Of a DNA stretch of 64,000 nucleotides, positions 34,454 to 43,236 are shown in pieces; position 1 is the first letter of the stretch, and each line of letters begins with the position of its first letter. A program made the position numbers and the translations under genes. The notes beneath the pieces were generated by a model that searched no databases, was not told the origin of the DNA, and saw nothing but the letters and a program-made list of their open reading frames with translations. Origin of the DNA: WJKR01 sp964556395 (GTDB lineage: Archaea; Nanobdellota; Nanobdellia; Woesearchaeales; WJKR01); NCBI GenBank assembly GCA_964556395.1, contig CAZKVR010000003.1:48779-112778 (forward strand), read 5' to 3'.

Positions 34454-37400
34454 CTAGGTCCACTTGGGCATCTGGACCGTACGCATCTGCCTGTTATAAA
34501 ACTTTTGCGTCGGCTGCTTCTTCGGCTCGGGGTCCGATGGGTCCATCCCTTTGAGGGAGTGGACGTCGACCCCGAACGCGTCTACGATATGATTCTCCAA
34601 ACCCCCTTTTGCGTGCACCTCTTGGTTCCGGACCTTATAGCCGTCGAGGAACCGGTCGGTCACGGCTTCTACGAACATGGAGCCGTCGCTGGGGAAATCC
34701 AGGATGACGCCCGTGGGTCCGAGCCCGTCGTGGAATTGGCGGTCGAACTCGTAGCCTGACATGCCGGCTTGCCCTCCGGCTACGATGTTGAGGGTGTTGT
34801 CCTTCTGGGAGACGTCGAAGAGGTGGTAGTGCCCTTGTGCGAGCCATGCGAACGGCTTGGCCAAACCCCCCATCTGCCGTTTGAAGGATTCCATGAGCGA
34901 GCTGGGACGGCTGCTGCTACCCTTGCCGGCTCCTCGTATGGAGAAGGTGTGCTTGAACAGCCCAGGCATGTTGTTGATGTCCAGACCCCCAGTGTAAGTG
35001 AAGGCGACGTCGCCGTTGGGTAACTCGATATAGTTGGGGAAGTCCATCGTCATATCCAGTCCTTTAGCGCGCTTGTAGCCTTCGAGCTGTCCTTGGAGGT
35101 ATTCCATATACTTGGTGCCTTGGGCGAGCTTGTCGGTGTTCCACTCATGGTTGCCAGGCACCATCTTGAGGGCGAAGATTCTGGGGTCGACGAGCCACGG
35201 GAAGAAGGCGTCTGTGAAGCCTTTCTGCATGTTGAACGTCGCGACCGCGCCGAGGGATGCGTTCTCGACGGGCATCATCGAATAGTTGCGGAACTGTCCG
35301 AAGTCTCCGATGCCGCAGATGACGTACCGTGTGCCTTCGGGAACGTCACGGCTGTTGAGCCAGTAATCCATGGCTTTCAATCCTGACTCGGGCCTTTCGG
35401 TTATTGATCCGAACTGGGTGTCGTTGAGGAAGAACACGCTGTAGTAGTTGTACCCATCCCCGGATTTCTGGACGCGCTCCATATTTTCGATGACTTTCGG
35501 GAAGACGGGCTTGTAGAGGAATCGTCCTTCCTTTAGCGAGCCTGCGAGTATGTCGGAGCCTGGCTTGTTATGGTTGTGCCAACTGCCGACAGTGTTGCGC
35601 TTGTGAGACGGATCTGCGAGGACTTCTTTTGAAGTGGCTCTCATGCCCGGTTCGAACTCCCTCGCGTCGTCTACTAGGTGCGGCGTCCATTTGACGAGCT
35701 TGTTCTCGATGATGCGCAAACCTTGATGGGCTGAGTAGCCATCGAGCATGAGTTCTTCCTTGTTGACGTGGTCGAGAGAGCCGTTCTGGGACGCGCGAGC
35801 GAGGTCTTCGAGGGAGACGGTCGGGTTGAGGTATTGCGTGATGGATGAGAAGTTAGGGTTGGAGAATATCTTGGCGTCCGACTTTTCGAGGGAGTGCTTG
35901 TCGAAGAGGACTTTCAGTTGGTCTGTGTCTTCAAGGTATTGTTCATCGAAGAGCGCTCGCTGGGTTTCTGTGAGGGTGCGCCCGTTGCGGTGGTCGTTGA
36001 ACGCGTCTACGAGGCTTATGATGCCTTCATAGTCGGTGTCTGAGAACCCTATCGGGTCGTGGCCTGATCGTAACATGTAAGGTATGAGTGCTTGTTCTAT
36101 CGTCTCGTAGGCGGGGTCGAACTCGCTGCGGTCGTAGTAGAGCGTGTTGTACGCTCCGGAGTTGATGCTGGAGTGTCGTTGTCCGGTCTCGCGGTCTCGG
36201 GCGGCTACCGCGTCTGCGTAGACGCGCTTGAGGCTCTCAGCCATCTGGTTGAGCTTCTCACCCATGACGAGGGTGACTGGCTTGTCGATACGGTCGAGGA
36301 ATTCGTTGTGTAGGTGTTGTAGCTGTTCGTCGAGGCTTTCCAGGCCTTTCTTGAGGAGTTTTCGACGGTCGGTCCCGAGCCTGAGATGTGGTGTCTCTAT
36401 CGGGTCGAAGAGTACTACTTCGTCGACGTCTTGGGCGTTTGCGATCTCGATGTTCTGCTTGAATGCTTTCTCATCGGTGTAGATGTGGCCTATGTTTGAG
36501 TGTGAGAAAGTGGCTAGACGCCTGCCCGGCACGTCGGGTAGCTTGTGGATGTTGTTGAAGCTCTTCACGTCTTGTTTTTCAAGGTCGTATTTCTCCTGAT
36601 CCGGGGCTTTGTCCGAGTGTTGGAGTAATGTTTTAGTTGATGAGAATTCGGTCTTTCTCATGCCGTCTTTGCGCTTCGCGCCGGAGTAGATGACGAACTC
36701 CGCGTTCTCTTTGAAGAAGCTCGGGTCGGCTATTCGTTTGAGGTGTGGTATGAAGGCTGCATCGAAGGGTTTGCTGCCTCGTTCCGGGGAGAGGCCGTAG
36801 ATGTCGAGAAGTTTCCGTATCTGGCCTGCGCCTTCCTTGGTGGTGAGGTCTGCGTTGATGAAGTGGGCGTTGGTCTTGCCTTTCTTAACGTTGAAGAATT
36901 TTCTGGCGCGCTGATATAGCTTGTCGTTGGCCATGTAGTGTGTGTGCTTGCTCTCACGGATGTTCTTGAAGAATTGTATCGTGAAGTCCTGATAGTCTCG
37001 GGGGTCTGCGAGTTTCGTACTGACCGGCCCGAGCTTGTTCTTCATGTTGAGAGGTCCTATGGAGTGTCTGAGGAGTTCTTGCAGGGGCACGTCGTCAGTG
37101 CGGAACACTCTTCGGGCATGGTTGTACGTGTCTTTCACGTGTGCGAGAGGGTCGTACTCGTTCTTCTTCTTGGCTCCGAAGTTAAGGAGGAAGTCTTCGT
37201 AGTTGTCGAGTAGTTGAGATAATTTCTCCCATGATTGGTTCTGGAGGAATTCTTTTGGGATGCTGTTTTGTGGTACTCCGAAGAGACTTGCTATGAAGCC
37301 TGCCCGATGATTGTTGGCGGCGGCGTTTATCATGTGGTAGTAGAGGTTTCCGAGGTTGTTGATGTTGGTGTCGACTGCGAGGAGGCTTGGTTGAAAGTAT

Positions 37401-37648
37401 GATTCTTCGGCGATGTTGGCGTAGAGCGAGAGCAACGCGTCCGAACCGCCTGCCTGCCCTAATATGAATGGCTTAGTAGGTAGTGGTTGTGATTGGTTGA
37501 AGTTGAGGAGTATGTCTTTTATTGTGGGTTCTATTAGGTCTGTGGATGTGAGTTTCACCTTGAAGAGTTCTGCAGGGTCTTGGTCTTCGGTGGTGTGTTC
37601 TCGGTAGATGTCGTCTAGTCTTGTTTCCACGAGTTTTTGCAGTGTCAT
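34454..37648 (-). CDS. Methyltransferase-like / calcineurin-like phosphoesterase fusion (1064 aa)
   Basis: An unusual multidomain protein. Residues 50-340 look like a Rossmann methyltransferase-related fold (LLAVDTNINNLGNLYY...AGFIASLFG; AHFINADLTT...FDAAFIPHL), similar in layout to LIC_10091/DUF7790 proteins. A region at 375-470 looks like a decayed phosphoesterase (FSHSNIG, VVLFDP, VMGEKLN). Residues 735-990 are a complete calcineurin-like metallophosphoesterase: NDTQFG (743), GDFGQ (781), GNHEW (832) and QGHYH (938). No signal peptide. A GGAGGG site precedes the ATG. Substrate unknown; nucleic acid or nucleotide is plausible. Confidence 0.7.
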   Translation of the reverse strand: MTLQKLVETRLDDIYREHTTEDQDPAELFKVKLTSTDLIEPTIKDILLNFNQSQPLPTKPFILGQAGGSDALLSLYANIAEESYFQPSLLAVDTNINNLGNLYYHMINAAANNHRAGFIASLFGVPQNSIPKEFLQNQSWEKLSQLLDNYEDFLLNFGAKKKNEYDPLAHVKDTYNHARRVFRTDDVPLQELLRHSIGPLNMKNKLGPVSTKLADPRDYQDFTIQFFKNIRESKHTHYMANDKLYQRARKFFNVKKGKTNAHFINADLTTKEGAGQIRKLLDIYGLSPERGSKPFDAAFIPHLKRIADPSFFKENAEFVIYSGAKRKDGMRKTEFSSTKTLLQHSDKAPDQEKYDLEKQDVKSFNNIHKLPDVPGRRLATFSHSNIGHIYTDEKAFKQNIEIANAQDVDEVVLFDPIETPHLRLGTDRRKLLKKGLESLDEQLQHLHNEFLDRIDKPVTLVMGEKLNQMAESLKRVYADAVAARDRETGQRHSSINSGAYNTLYYDRSEFDPAYETIEQALIPYMLRSGHDPIGFSDTDYEGIISLVDAFNDHRNGRTLTETQRALFDEQYLEDTDQLKVLFDKHSLEKSDAKIFSNPNFSSITQYLNPTVSLEDLARASQNGSLDHVNKEELMLDGYSAHQGLRIIENKLVKWTPHLVDDAREFEPGMRATSKEVLADPSHKRNTVGSWHNHNKPGSDILAGSLKEGRFLYKPVFPKVIENMERVQKSGDGYNYYSVFFLNDTQFGSITERPESGLKAMDYWLNSRDVPEGTRYVICGIGDFGQFRNYSMMPVENASLGAVATFNMQKGFTDAFFPWLVDPRIFALKMVPGNHEWNTDKLAQGTKYMEYLQGQLEGYKRAKGLDMTMDFPNYIELPNGDVAFTYTGGLDINNMPGLFKHTFSIRGAGKGSSSRPSSLMESFKRQMGGLAKPFAWLAQGHYHLFDVSQKDNTLNIVAGGQAGMSGYEFDRQFHDGLGPTGVILDFPSDGSMFVEAVTDRFLDGYKVRNQEVHAKGGLENHIVDAFGVDVHSLKGMDPSDPEPKKQPTQKFYNRQMRTVQMPKWT

Positions 37649-37942
37649 AGCTTTTACCCTCCCTCAGTATGTCGTATCTGGTTTCCTCGTGTTGATTACA
37701 ACCGGTGGTTGTGATAACTTTTTGCTGTGTAGAGAGAGTAGTGGCAGCTATCAGGAAGTATTGCTCTCTCGCAGTGTAGAGCATAGGATGTGGTGGTGTC
37801 CTTTTTGTATTTGGTAGTTGTTTTTTTGGTGTTAATAACACCTTTATTTATAAATACCAGTTATTTATATTATATAGCATAATGTAAATTTCGCAAATTC
37901 TCGAGAACAAAACTTATATAGCACAAATGAACGCCCGCCACA

Positions 37943-38806
37943 ATGGAAATACGAAAACTCCAAATAGTAGGCAACCGCAGCTACTCCATATCTCTCCCCA
38001 AAGGATGGGTACTACAAAACAACCTGAAACCCAAAGACAACATCTACATCTCAGAAGAAGCCAACAACACCCTATGCATCACCGCAAGCGAAGGCACACA
38101 AGAAAACCACAACTACACTTTCAAACTAGACAACATCAGCCACGTCAAGGAATTCGTAAGATTCTGTTATGAGAAGAACATCAAGAACATCAGGTTCTTC
38201 TGGGACACCCACCAACCCAAGAAGATCAACGCAGTGAAAGACATCCTAAGATACCTCGACGGATACGACCTCGTCCAAGAAGGCGAAGGGTTCCTCGAGA
38301 TAGCATTCCTGTTCAACGAGTTCAACATCACTCTGAACAAACTCCTCAACAGAACCATATACCTCCTCACAACACAGTTCGAATCCATCATGAACGGGAG
38401 CGAAGAAGACATCCGAGAGAACGAAATATCCATCGACAAAATCTACCTCCTCGCCAAACGCATAATCTTCGCCAGCATCCGCAACCAAAAGCTTCGGACG
38501 GAGAACAAAATCACCTACGACGAGGAGATATTCAGCTACAAAAACATCTTCAAGAAACTAGAGAACATCGCAGACGTCCTGTACGAGATGCGCGACAAGA
38601 AATTCAATGAGAAAGACATGGCAAAACTCAAGCAAGTCGTCGAACACCTCAAAACCACCATCGTGAAGAGAAAGATACCAGAGAGCGAAAGCATCTTCTC
38701 AAAAGACCCCCTAACAGACTTCTTTTTCCACCGCATCAACAGCCTGAAGGAAGACATCGAACAAGAAATCCGCACGATGGACTTCATCCACACATACTTC
38801 ACTTGA
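37943..38806 (+). CDS. AbrB-domain/PhoU-like regulator, second copy
   Basis: A 287-residue protein with an N-terminal AbrB-type DNA-binding fold (RKLQIVGNRSYSISLPKGWV, in parts) and helical PhoU-like repeats. It is the same architecture as the 1939-2931 protein, but divergent, and is more A+T-rich with AAA/AAC/ATC-ending codons. AACTTATATAG lies about 27 bp before the ATG, so leaderless. The 294-bp upstream gap holds a palindrome TTACAACCGGTGGTTGTGA (37696-37714) and several A+T tracts that may be operators. 3' end overlaps the convergent DUF4346 gene by 8 bp. Confidence 0.8.
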   Translation: MEIRKLQIVGNRSYSISLPKGWVLQNNLKPKDNIYISEEANNTLCITASEGTQENHNYTFKLDNISHVKEFVRFCYEKNIKNIRFFWDTHQPKKINAVKDILRYLDGYDLVQEGEGFLEIAFLFNEFNITLNKLLNRTIYLLTTQFESIMNGSEEDIRENEISIDKIYLLAKRIIFASIRNQKLRTENKITYDEEIFSYKNIFKKLENIADVLYEMRDKKFNEKDMAKLKQVVEHLKTTIVKRKIPESESIFSKDPLTDFFFHRINSLKEDIEQEIRTMDFIHTYFT

Positions 38807-39164
38807 GCCTCTTACCAAAGTCGAGCGGGTCGTCCTGGTTGAAGTAGAGGCGGTGCTTCATCGCGGTGTAGGCTTTCTGGAGTTCTTTCCCGAGGTAGGC
38901 GGCGTGCTCCATCCGCGTCACGAGCCCCATGCTTATTATCTTGTAGTAGACCTGGCGCGGGTTGTCGCCGTCGACGAGGTATTTTTTCTCGTGGTCGGGG
39001 CTGTAGGCGCGGACCTTGAGCTTGCCCTCGTCAGGGTAGGGCATGATGGTGAAGTAGGATTTCGGGTCTTGCGTCCACGTCACGTCATCCTCCGAGGCGT
39101 GGACTGGCTCGAACTCCTCGTTCTTCCGCCGCTGGCCCTCGTCGTGCTCGGGGTTGGGGTGCAT
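38799..39164 (-). CDS. DUF4346-like protein
   Basis: A 121-residue protein. DPKSYFTIMPYPDEGKLKV, DGDNPRQVYYKII and especially HAAYLGKELQKAYTAMKHRLYFNQDDPL, read in parts, match the DUF4346 pattern (G-Y/D-x-F, HAAYLGxELxKAE, Y-x-QDxPL). The family is found in archaea and methanogen-related operons; its function is not established. GTTTATAAATA lies about 28 bp before the ATG, giving a leaderless transcript. It overlaps the convergent PhoU-like gene by 8 bp. Confidence 0.75.
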   Translation of the reverse strand: MHPNPEHDEGQRRKNEEFEPVHASEDDVTWTQDPKSYFTIMPYPDEGKLKVRAYSPDHEKKYLVDGDNPRQVYYKIISMGLVTRMEHAAYLGKELQKAYTAMKHRLYFNQDDPLDFGKRLK

Positions 39165-39203
39165 GTAAGGAGGGAAAGAAATATGGTTTATAAATATTGG
39201 GCT

Positions 39204-39602
39204 CTACTTCTTCTTGGGCTCTTTCATCTTCTTGGTGACGGGGATCTTCTCGCCGCACGCTTCGCACTGGATGACGAAGGCTTTGACGCCTTTGAACGTC
39301 TTGCGCTTGTACGGCGTCGTGGCTTCTCCTTGGTGCTCGCAGGCCGGGCAGGTGTACTGGACGTTGAGCTCGACGGTCTTCTCGTGCTCTTGCTTGTCTT
39401 CCGTGTGGCCGCACGCGGGGCAGACGTACTCCTTAGCCCTGATCTTGACCTTGCCTTTCTCGACGGGCTTGCCCATGAGGGCTTTCCCGCATTCGGGGCA
39501 GTCTTTCTTGAACGCCCAGGCCATGACGCGGCCTTTGGGTTCCAGTGTCCTTCTCGTGAAGTAGAGGAGATCGTCCATGCTTTCGGGTTGCTTGAGCGCC
39601 AT
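39204..39602 (-). CDS. Multi zinc-ribbon protein
   Basis: A 132-residue basic protein with four CxxC pairs: CPECG, CPACG, CPACE and CEACG. They can form two zinc ribbons, joined by a K-rich linker, with a lysine-rich C-terminus. Function unknown; the layout recalls archaeal ribosome or transcription-associated zinc proteins. ATG follows GAGGTGTGAACGATA; it lies 6 bp after the PLP enzyme gene, so it is in an operon with it. Confidence 0.7.
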   Translation of the reverse strand: MALKQPESMDDLLYFTRRTLEPKGRVMAWAFKKDCPECGKALMGKPVEKGKVKIRAKEYVCPACGHTEDKQEHEKTVELNVQYTCPACEHQGEATTPYKRKTFKGVKAFVIQCEACGEKIPVTKKMKEPKKK

Positions 39603-39608
39603 TATCGT

Positions 39609-40409
39609 TCACACCTCGTCGTCGAACATTCGTTTGAGTTCGAAGCACACCGCTTGTTGGTTCACCCTGATGTCGCGTGGGCAGAGGGTGTGCTCCAGAC
39701 GTGGTTCGAGTGCCTCGGCGTCGTTTATTAAGTTTTCCTTCTCCTGTTCAGTCGCGTATCGTGCGATGACGTTGTAGCCAGCCTTATCGGGGTGGATGAG
39801 GTCGTATCGTCGTAGGTGTTGTTTGAGCTTGTTCGCGCGGTGCTTCATCGCAGTCGTCCTTCTTTTTATGGTTTCGAGCAGTCTGGTGAGCCGTTCCCAG
39901 TCGAGGCTTGGCTCGTCCTCGTCCAGGGGGTGGTCGGTGGCGATGAAGCCTCCTTGTCTGAGAGGTATGGGTTTCCATTTTCCGAAGCTGCCGATGATGA
40001 TGTCGCCTTCCTTGGCGGCTGGCGTGCCGATGCTGGCTGCGGTGTCGTTGATGAGGAGGATGCCTTGTTCCTTGCACTTCTCCGCGATGGCTTTAGCAGG
40101 GATGGTGAAGGCGTAGGCTGGGAGGGTGTTGATGAGGAGGACTGTCTTGTCGTCGCCTGTTGTCATGTCCGGCGTGATGAGGCCTGCGTCGGTCTTCAAC
40201 GTCCTTATAGTGTAGCTGGCCTTCTCGCCGAGGGGCTTGTAGGTGAGCCAGCCCGCCTGGTCAGGGATGAGGAGCTCTTCCCTCTTTTTCCTTGCGAGGG
40301 ATAGCGCTTTCTTGATGGCGTGGTTTCCTTTGGCAGTGAAGGCTATGTGGGGCTTGCCGGTGAGCTTTCTTAAATGAGCCCGTGCGGCTTCACGTTGTCG
40401 TCCGTCCAT
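39609..40409 (-). CDS. PLP-dependent aminotransferase-like protein (DegT/class V fold)
   Basis: A 266-residue protein. A fold-type I PLP enzyme is suggested by the NDTAASIG aspartate loop and the likely Schiff-base lysine in IGSFGKWKPIPLRQGG. It is shorter than typical enzymes (350-400 aa), lacking much of the C-terminal domain. The reaction is unknown. The start at 40409 has a TTATAAAAA box about 28 bp upstream. It precedes the zinc-ribbon gene by 6 bp in the same direction. Confidence 0.75.
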   Translation of the reverse strand: MDGRQREAARAHLRKLTGKPHIAFTAKGNHAIKKALSLARKKREELLIPDQAGWLTYKPLGEKASYTIRTLKTDAGLITPDMTTGDDKTVLLINTLPAYAFTIPAKAIAEKCKEQGILLINDTAASIGTPAAKEGDIIIGSFGKWKPIPLRQGGFIATDHPLDEDEPSLDWERLTRLLETIKRRTTAMKHRANKLKQHLRRYDLIHPDKAGYNVIARYATEQEKENLINDAEALEPRLEHTLCPRDIRVNQQAVCFELKRMFDDEV

Positions 40410-40603
40410 GGTGACGATTATGGAAGAAAGGTCTTTTTATAAGCGTTGGGTTGTGATTGTTTCAGGAACATTTTGTCATGGTGCAGACGCCTCGCCGAGC
40501 CAGGGAAACCCTTCCATAGTTGAAAATAATTATAGGATATATGCGTTGAAAAACGCCACATCAAACACATGATTTTTTCAAGATATAGACCATCACACAC
40601 AAA

Positions 40604-40613
40604 CATATTTAAA
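40604..40613 (+). promoter_or_regulatory. TATA box of the nrdR operon
   Basis: CATATTTAAA has the expected archaeal consensus. A start site about 27 bp downstream would fall near 40635, exactly at the first NrdR box, so bound repressor would block the transcription start. Confidence 0.6.
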
Positions 40614-40632
40614 CAAGCAAGGAGAGCAACGA

Positions 40633-40648
40633 ACACTAGATATAGGGT
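40633..40648 (+). promoter_or_regulatory. NrdR box 1
   Basis: ACACTAGATATAGGGT matches 14 of 16 positions of the known NrdR operator consensus ACACTATATATAGTGT. It lies at the predicted transcription start. The second box begins 32 bp later, the three-turn spacing typical of NrdR box pairs. Confidence 0.75.
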
Positions 40649-40705
40649 TCCGGAACAAGCCGGAACACTACCAATAGTATCACCGGATGACGACAACACA
40701 TCCGG
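40647..40705 (+). promoter_or_regulatory. Two leader hairpins upstream of nrdR
   Basis: Two perfect 7-bp inverted repeats lie in the leader: GTTCCGG-AACAAG-CCGGAAC (40647-40666) and CCGGATG-N9-CATCCGG (40683-40705). The second ends 16 bp before the nrdR start codon, close to the GTGAGGT ribosome-binding stretch, so it could affect translation. No cobalamin riboswitch features were seen. Confidence 0.45.
40665..40680 (+). promoter_or_regulatory. NrdR box 2
   Basis: ACACTACCAATAGTAT matches 12 of 16 positions of the NrdR consensus ACACTATATATAGTGT. It is 32 bp from box 1 measured start to start, so both sites face the same side of the helix, as required for cooperative NrdR binding. Confidence 0.65.
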
Positions 40706-40721
40706 ACGTGAGGTCTGAAAG

Positions 40722-41195
40722 ATGCGCTGCCCGTACTGCAACCACCCGGAAACAAAGGTGCTCGAGACGCGAGAAGCGGAGAGCAACACCCGCAGGCGCA
40801 GGGAGTGCCAGAAGTGCAGCAAACGCTTCACCACGTACGAAGAGATAGAGCTCACGAACATCTACGTGCTGAAGAAGAACGGGAGCAAACAGGAATTCAA
40901 CCGGCAGAAACTGCTCCACGGCATGCTACGGGCGTGCGAGAAGAGACCCATCACAGTCGAAGAACTGGAGACGGTCGCGGACGAGATCGAGACCAAGCTG
41001 CGCAACCACAAGAAGAACGAAGTGCGCAGCACACACATCGGAGAGATGATCATGAGACGGCTGAGGAAGCTCGACCACATAGCATACCTCAGGTTCGCCT
41101 CGGTCTACCGAGACTTCGAAGACATCGACACGTTCCACGACGAGCTCCAGCAACTCCTCGAGAAGGACAAGGCGAAGAAAGCAGTATCAAGATGA
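40722..41195 (+). CDS. nrdR: Transcriptional repressor NrdR
   Basis: Repressor of ribonucleotide reductase genes. The 157 residues hold an N-terminal zinc ribbon (CPYCNHPETKVLETR; second pair CQKCSKRF) that binds the NrdR boxes, and an ATP-cone domain (from about residue 50, VLKKNGSKQEFNRQKL) that senses ATP/dATP. NrdR is common in bacteria and rare in archaea. It is first in an operon with its target nrdJ, whose upstream ATG overlaps the nrdR stop as ATGA. The tandem boxes upstream imply autoregulation of the whole operon. Confidence 0.97.
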   Translation: MRCPYCNHPETKVLETREAESNTRRRRECQKCSKRFTTYEEIELTNIYVLKKNGSKQEFNRQKLLHGMLRACEKRPITVEELETVADEIETKLRNHKKNEVRSTHIGEMIMRRLRKLDHIAYLRFASVYRDFEDIDTFHDELQQLLEKDKAKKAVSR

Positions 41196-41206
41196 AAGGT
41201 GACAAC

Positions 41207-43234
41207 ATGAGCGAGGTACGAGACCAGAAAACCATGATCGACTACGGCGTGCAAGGACAAGACCTGCACGCGGAAGAAGCGCCCAGCAGCGTGTTCTTCA
41301 CACTCGACGACGACTTCGTAAGCCAGTACAAAGGCAAGCAGCCGGAATGGGGCCCGATAGGGTACGTCACGTACAAGCGCACCTACGCCCGGCCACTGCC
41401 GGAAGGAGGCACGGAGGAGTTCTGGCAGACCGTCAAGCGCGTCGTCGAAGGAGTCTTCACCATCCAGAAGAACCACTGCAGGGTCAACCAACTACCATGG
41501 ATAGAAGAGAAAGCGCAGAAATCCGCCCAGCGCATGTTCGAGCTCATGTGGCAGTTCAAGTTCACACCACCCGGCAGGGGGTTGTGGATGATGGGCACCG
41601 ACTACATGTACAAGCGCGGAGGAGCCGCGCTGAACAACTGCGCGTTCTGCAGCACCGAGCACATCGACATCAGCTTCGCAGAACCGTTCTGCTTCCTCAT
41701 GGACATGAGCATGCTCGGCGTCGGCGTCGGCGGCGACACCAAAGGGGCAGGGAAGCTCACCATCAAGCAGCCCGAGATCGAAGACCGCGTCTACGTGGTG
41801 GACGACTCGCGGGAAGGATGGGGCGAGATCCTCAGGACAGTCCTGAAAGCATACTCCGGAGAGGGCAAGATGCCAGCCAAGATCAGCTACGACCAGGTCC
41901 GACCGGCAGGAGCCCCCATCAAGACGTTCGGCGGCACCGCGTCAGGCCCGGGACCGCTCATCGAGATGGTCGAGAGCATCAAGAAACTCCTCGACCAGCG
42001 CGTCGGACAGACCATCACGAGCGGCGACATCGTCGACATCTTCAACCTCGTCGGACGATGCGTCGTCTCCGGCGGCGTGAGGCGCACCGCGGAGATCATG
42101 TTCGGAGAGCACGACGACACCGGTTTCATGCAGCTCAAGGACCCGGACAAGCACCGGGAAGAGCTCATGCACCACCGGTGGGCGAGCAACAACAGCATCT
42201 TCGCAAAGGTCGGGATGGACTACACCGACGTGGCGGAGCGGACGGCGAAGAACGGCGAGCCAGGCTACATGTGGCTGGAGAACGCGCAGAAATACTCCCG
42301 GATGGGCCGCAAGCCCGACTTCAAGGACATCCGGGCGATGGGCGGCAACCCTTGCCTGGAACAGACGCTCGAACCCTATGAATTGTGCTGCCTGGTCGAG
42401 ACCTACCCGTCGAAGCACGAGACCCTCGAGGAGTGGCAGGAGACGCTCAAGTACGCCTACCTCTACGCCAAGAGCGTGACGCTCGTGCCGACGCACAACA
42501 AGCTGACCAACGCCGTCATGCTCAGGAACCGCCGTATAGGATGCAGCATGAGCGGCATCACCCAGGCGTTCACCAAGTTCGGACGCCGCCAGATGCTCAA
42601 CGCGTCGGACAAGGGGTACGACGTGATACAGCACTACGACGAGGTCTACTCGGAATGGCTGTGCGTCCCGCGGTCGGTGAAGACGACGAGCGTCAAGCCG
42701 TCAGGGACCGTGTCGTTGTTGGCGGGCGTGACGCCGGGCATCCACTACCCTACGGCACAGTATTATATCAGGAACATCCGGTTCCAGGAAGGCAGCAAGC
42801 TCTTGGACGAGCTGCGGGCGGCCGGCTACAAGGTGGAGAAGGACAAGTACTCGCTCAACACCTACGTCGTCTCGTTCCCGGTCAAGGAGGAGTACTTCGA
42901 CCGGAGCGTCGAGGACGTGAGCATGTGGGAGCAGCTCGAAAACGCCGCCCAGATCCAATCGCATTGGGCTGACAACCAGGTCTCGGTGACCATCACGTTC
43001 TCGGAAGACGAGGCGAAGGACATCAAGAACGCCCTGGAACTCTACGAGAGTCGCTTGAAAGGCGTGTCGTTCCTGCCGAAGATGGACCACGGCTACGAGC
43101 AGGCGCCGTACATCCCTATCAGCAAGGAGGTCTACGAGGAGATGAAAGCCAAGGTGCGTCCGCTCCAGTCGCTCTCGGAAGCGGAGCATGAGGTCACCGA
43201 CAAGTTCTGCACGACCGACAAATGTACGCTCTGA
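41207..43234 (+). CDS. nrdJ: Ribonucleoside-triphosphate reductase, class II (adenosylcobalamin-dependent)
   Basis: Reduces ribonucleotides to deoxyribonucleotides using a B12-generated thiyl radical. The 675 residues resemble the monomeric Lactobacillus-type RTPR. The active-site NPCLE (N-x-C-x-E) holds the thiyl cysteine, with ELCC eleven residues on carrying a redox cysteine; NNCAFC supplies its partner. The C-terminal shuttle pair is FCTTDKC (C-x4-C). AAGGTGA ends 4 bp before the ATG at 41207; an in-frame ATG at 41192 is the alternative. Codon use shifts from C/A-ending to more G/T-ending codons toward the 3' end. Confidence 0.96.
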   Translation: MSEVRDQKTMIDYGVQGQDLHAEEAPSSVFFTLDDDFVSQYKGKQPEWGPIGYVTYKRTYARPLPEGGTEEFWQTVKRVVEGVFTIQKNHCRVNQLPWIEEKAQKSAQRMFELMWQFKFTPPGRGLWMMGTDYMYKRGGAALNNCAFCSTEHIDISFAEPFCFLMDMSMLGVGVGGDTKGAGKLTIKQPEIEDRVYVVDDSREGWGEILRTVLKAYSGEGKMPAKISYDQVRPAGAPIKTFGGTASGPGPLIEMVESIKKLLDQRVGQTITSGDIVDIFNLVGRCVVSGGVRRTAEIMFGEHDDTGFMQLKDPDKHREELMHHRWASNNSIFAKVGMDYTDVAERTAKNGEPGYMWLENAQKYSRMGRKPDFKDIRAMGGNPCLEQTLEPYELCCLVETYPSKHETLEEWQETLKYAYLYAKSVTLVPTHNKLTNAVMLRNRRIGCSMSGITQAFTKFGRRQMLNASDKGYDVIQHYDEVYSEWLCVPRSVKTTSVKPSGTVSLLAGVTPGIHYPTAQYYIRNIRFQEGSKLLDELRAAGYKVEKDKYSLNTYVVSFPVKEEYFDRSVEDVSMWEQLENAAQIQSHWADNQVSVTITFSEDEAKDIKNALELYESRLKGVSFLPKMDHGYEQAPYIPISKEVYEEMKAKVRPLQSLSEAEHEVTDKFCTTDKCTL

Positions 43235-43236
43235 AC

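Noticed and set aside
37696..37780. Possible fourth copy of the intergenic repeat
   Set aside because: TGTAGAG and GCTCTCTC motifs recur here, but block order and spacing do not match the three copies.
40614..40721. Cobalamin riboswitch before the B12-dependent reductase operon
   Set aside because: The leader has only two simple hairpins and two NrdR boxes. The conserved B12-box-like sequence was not found.
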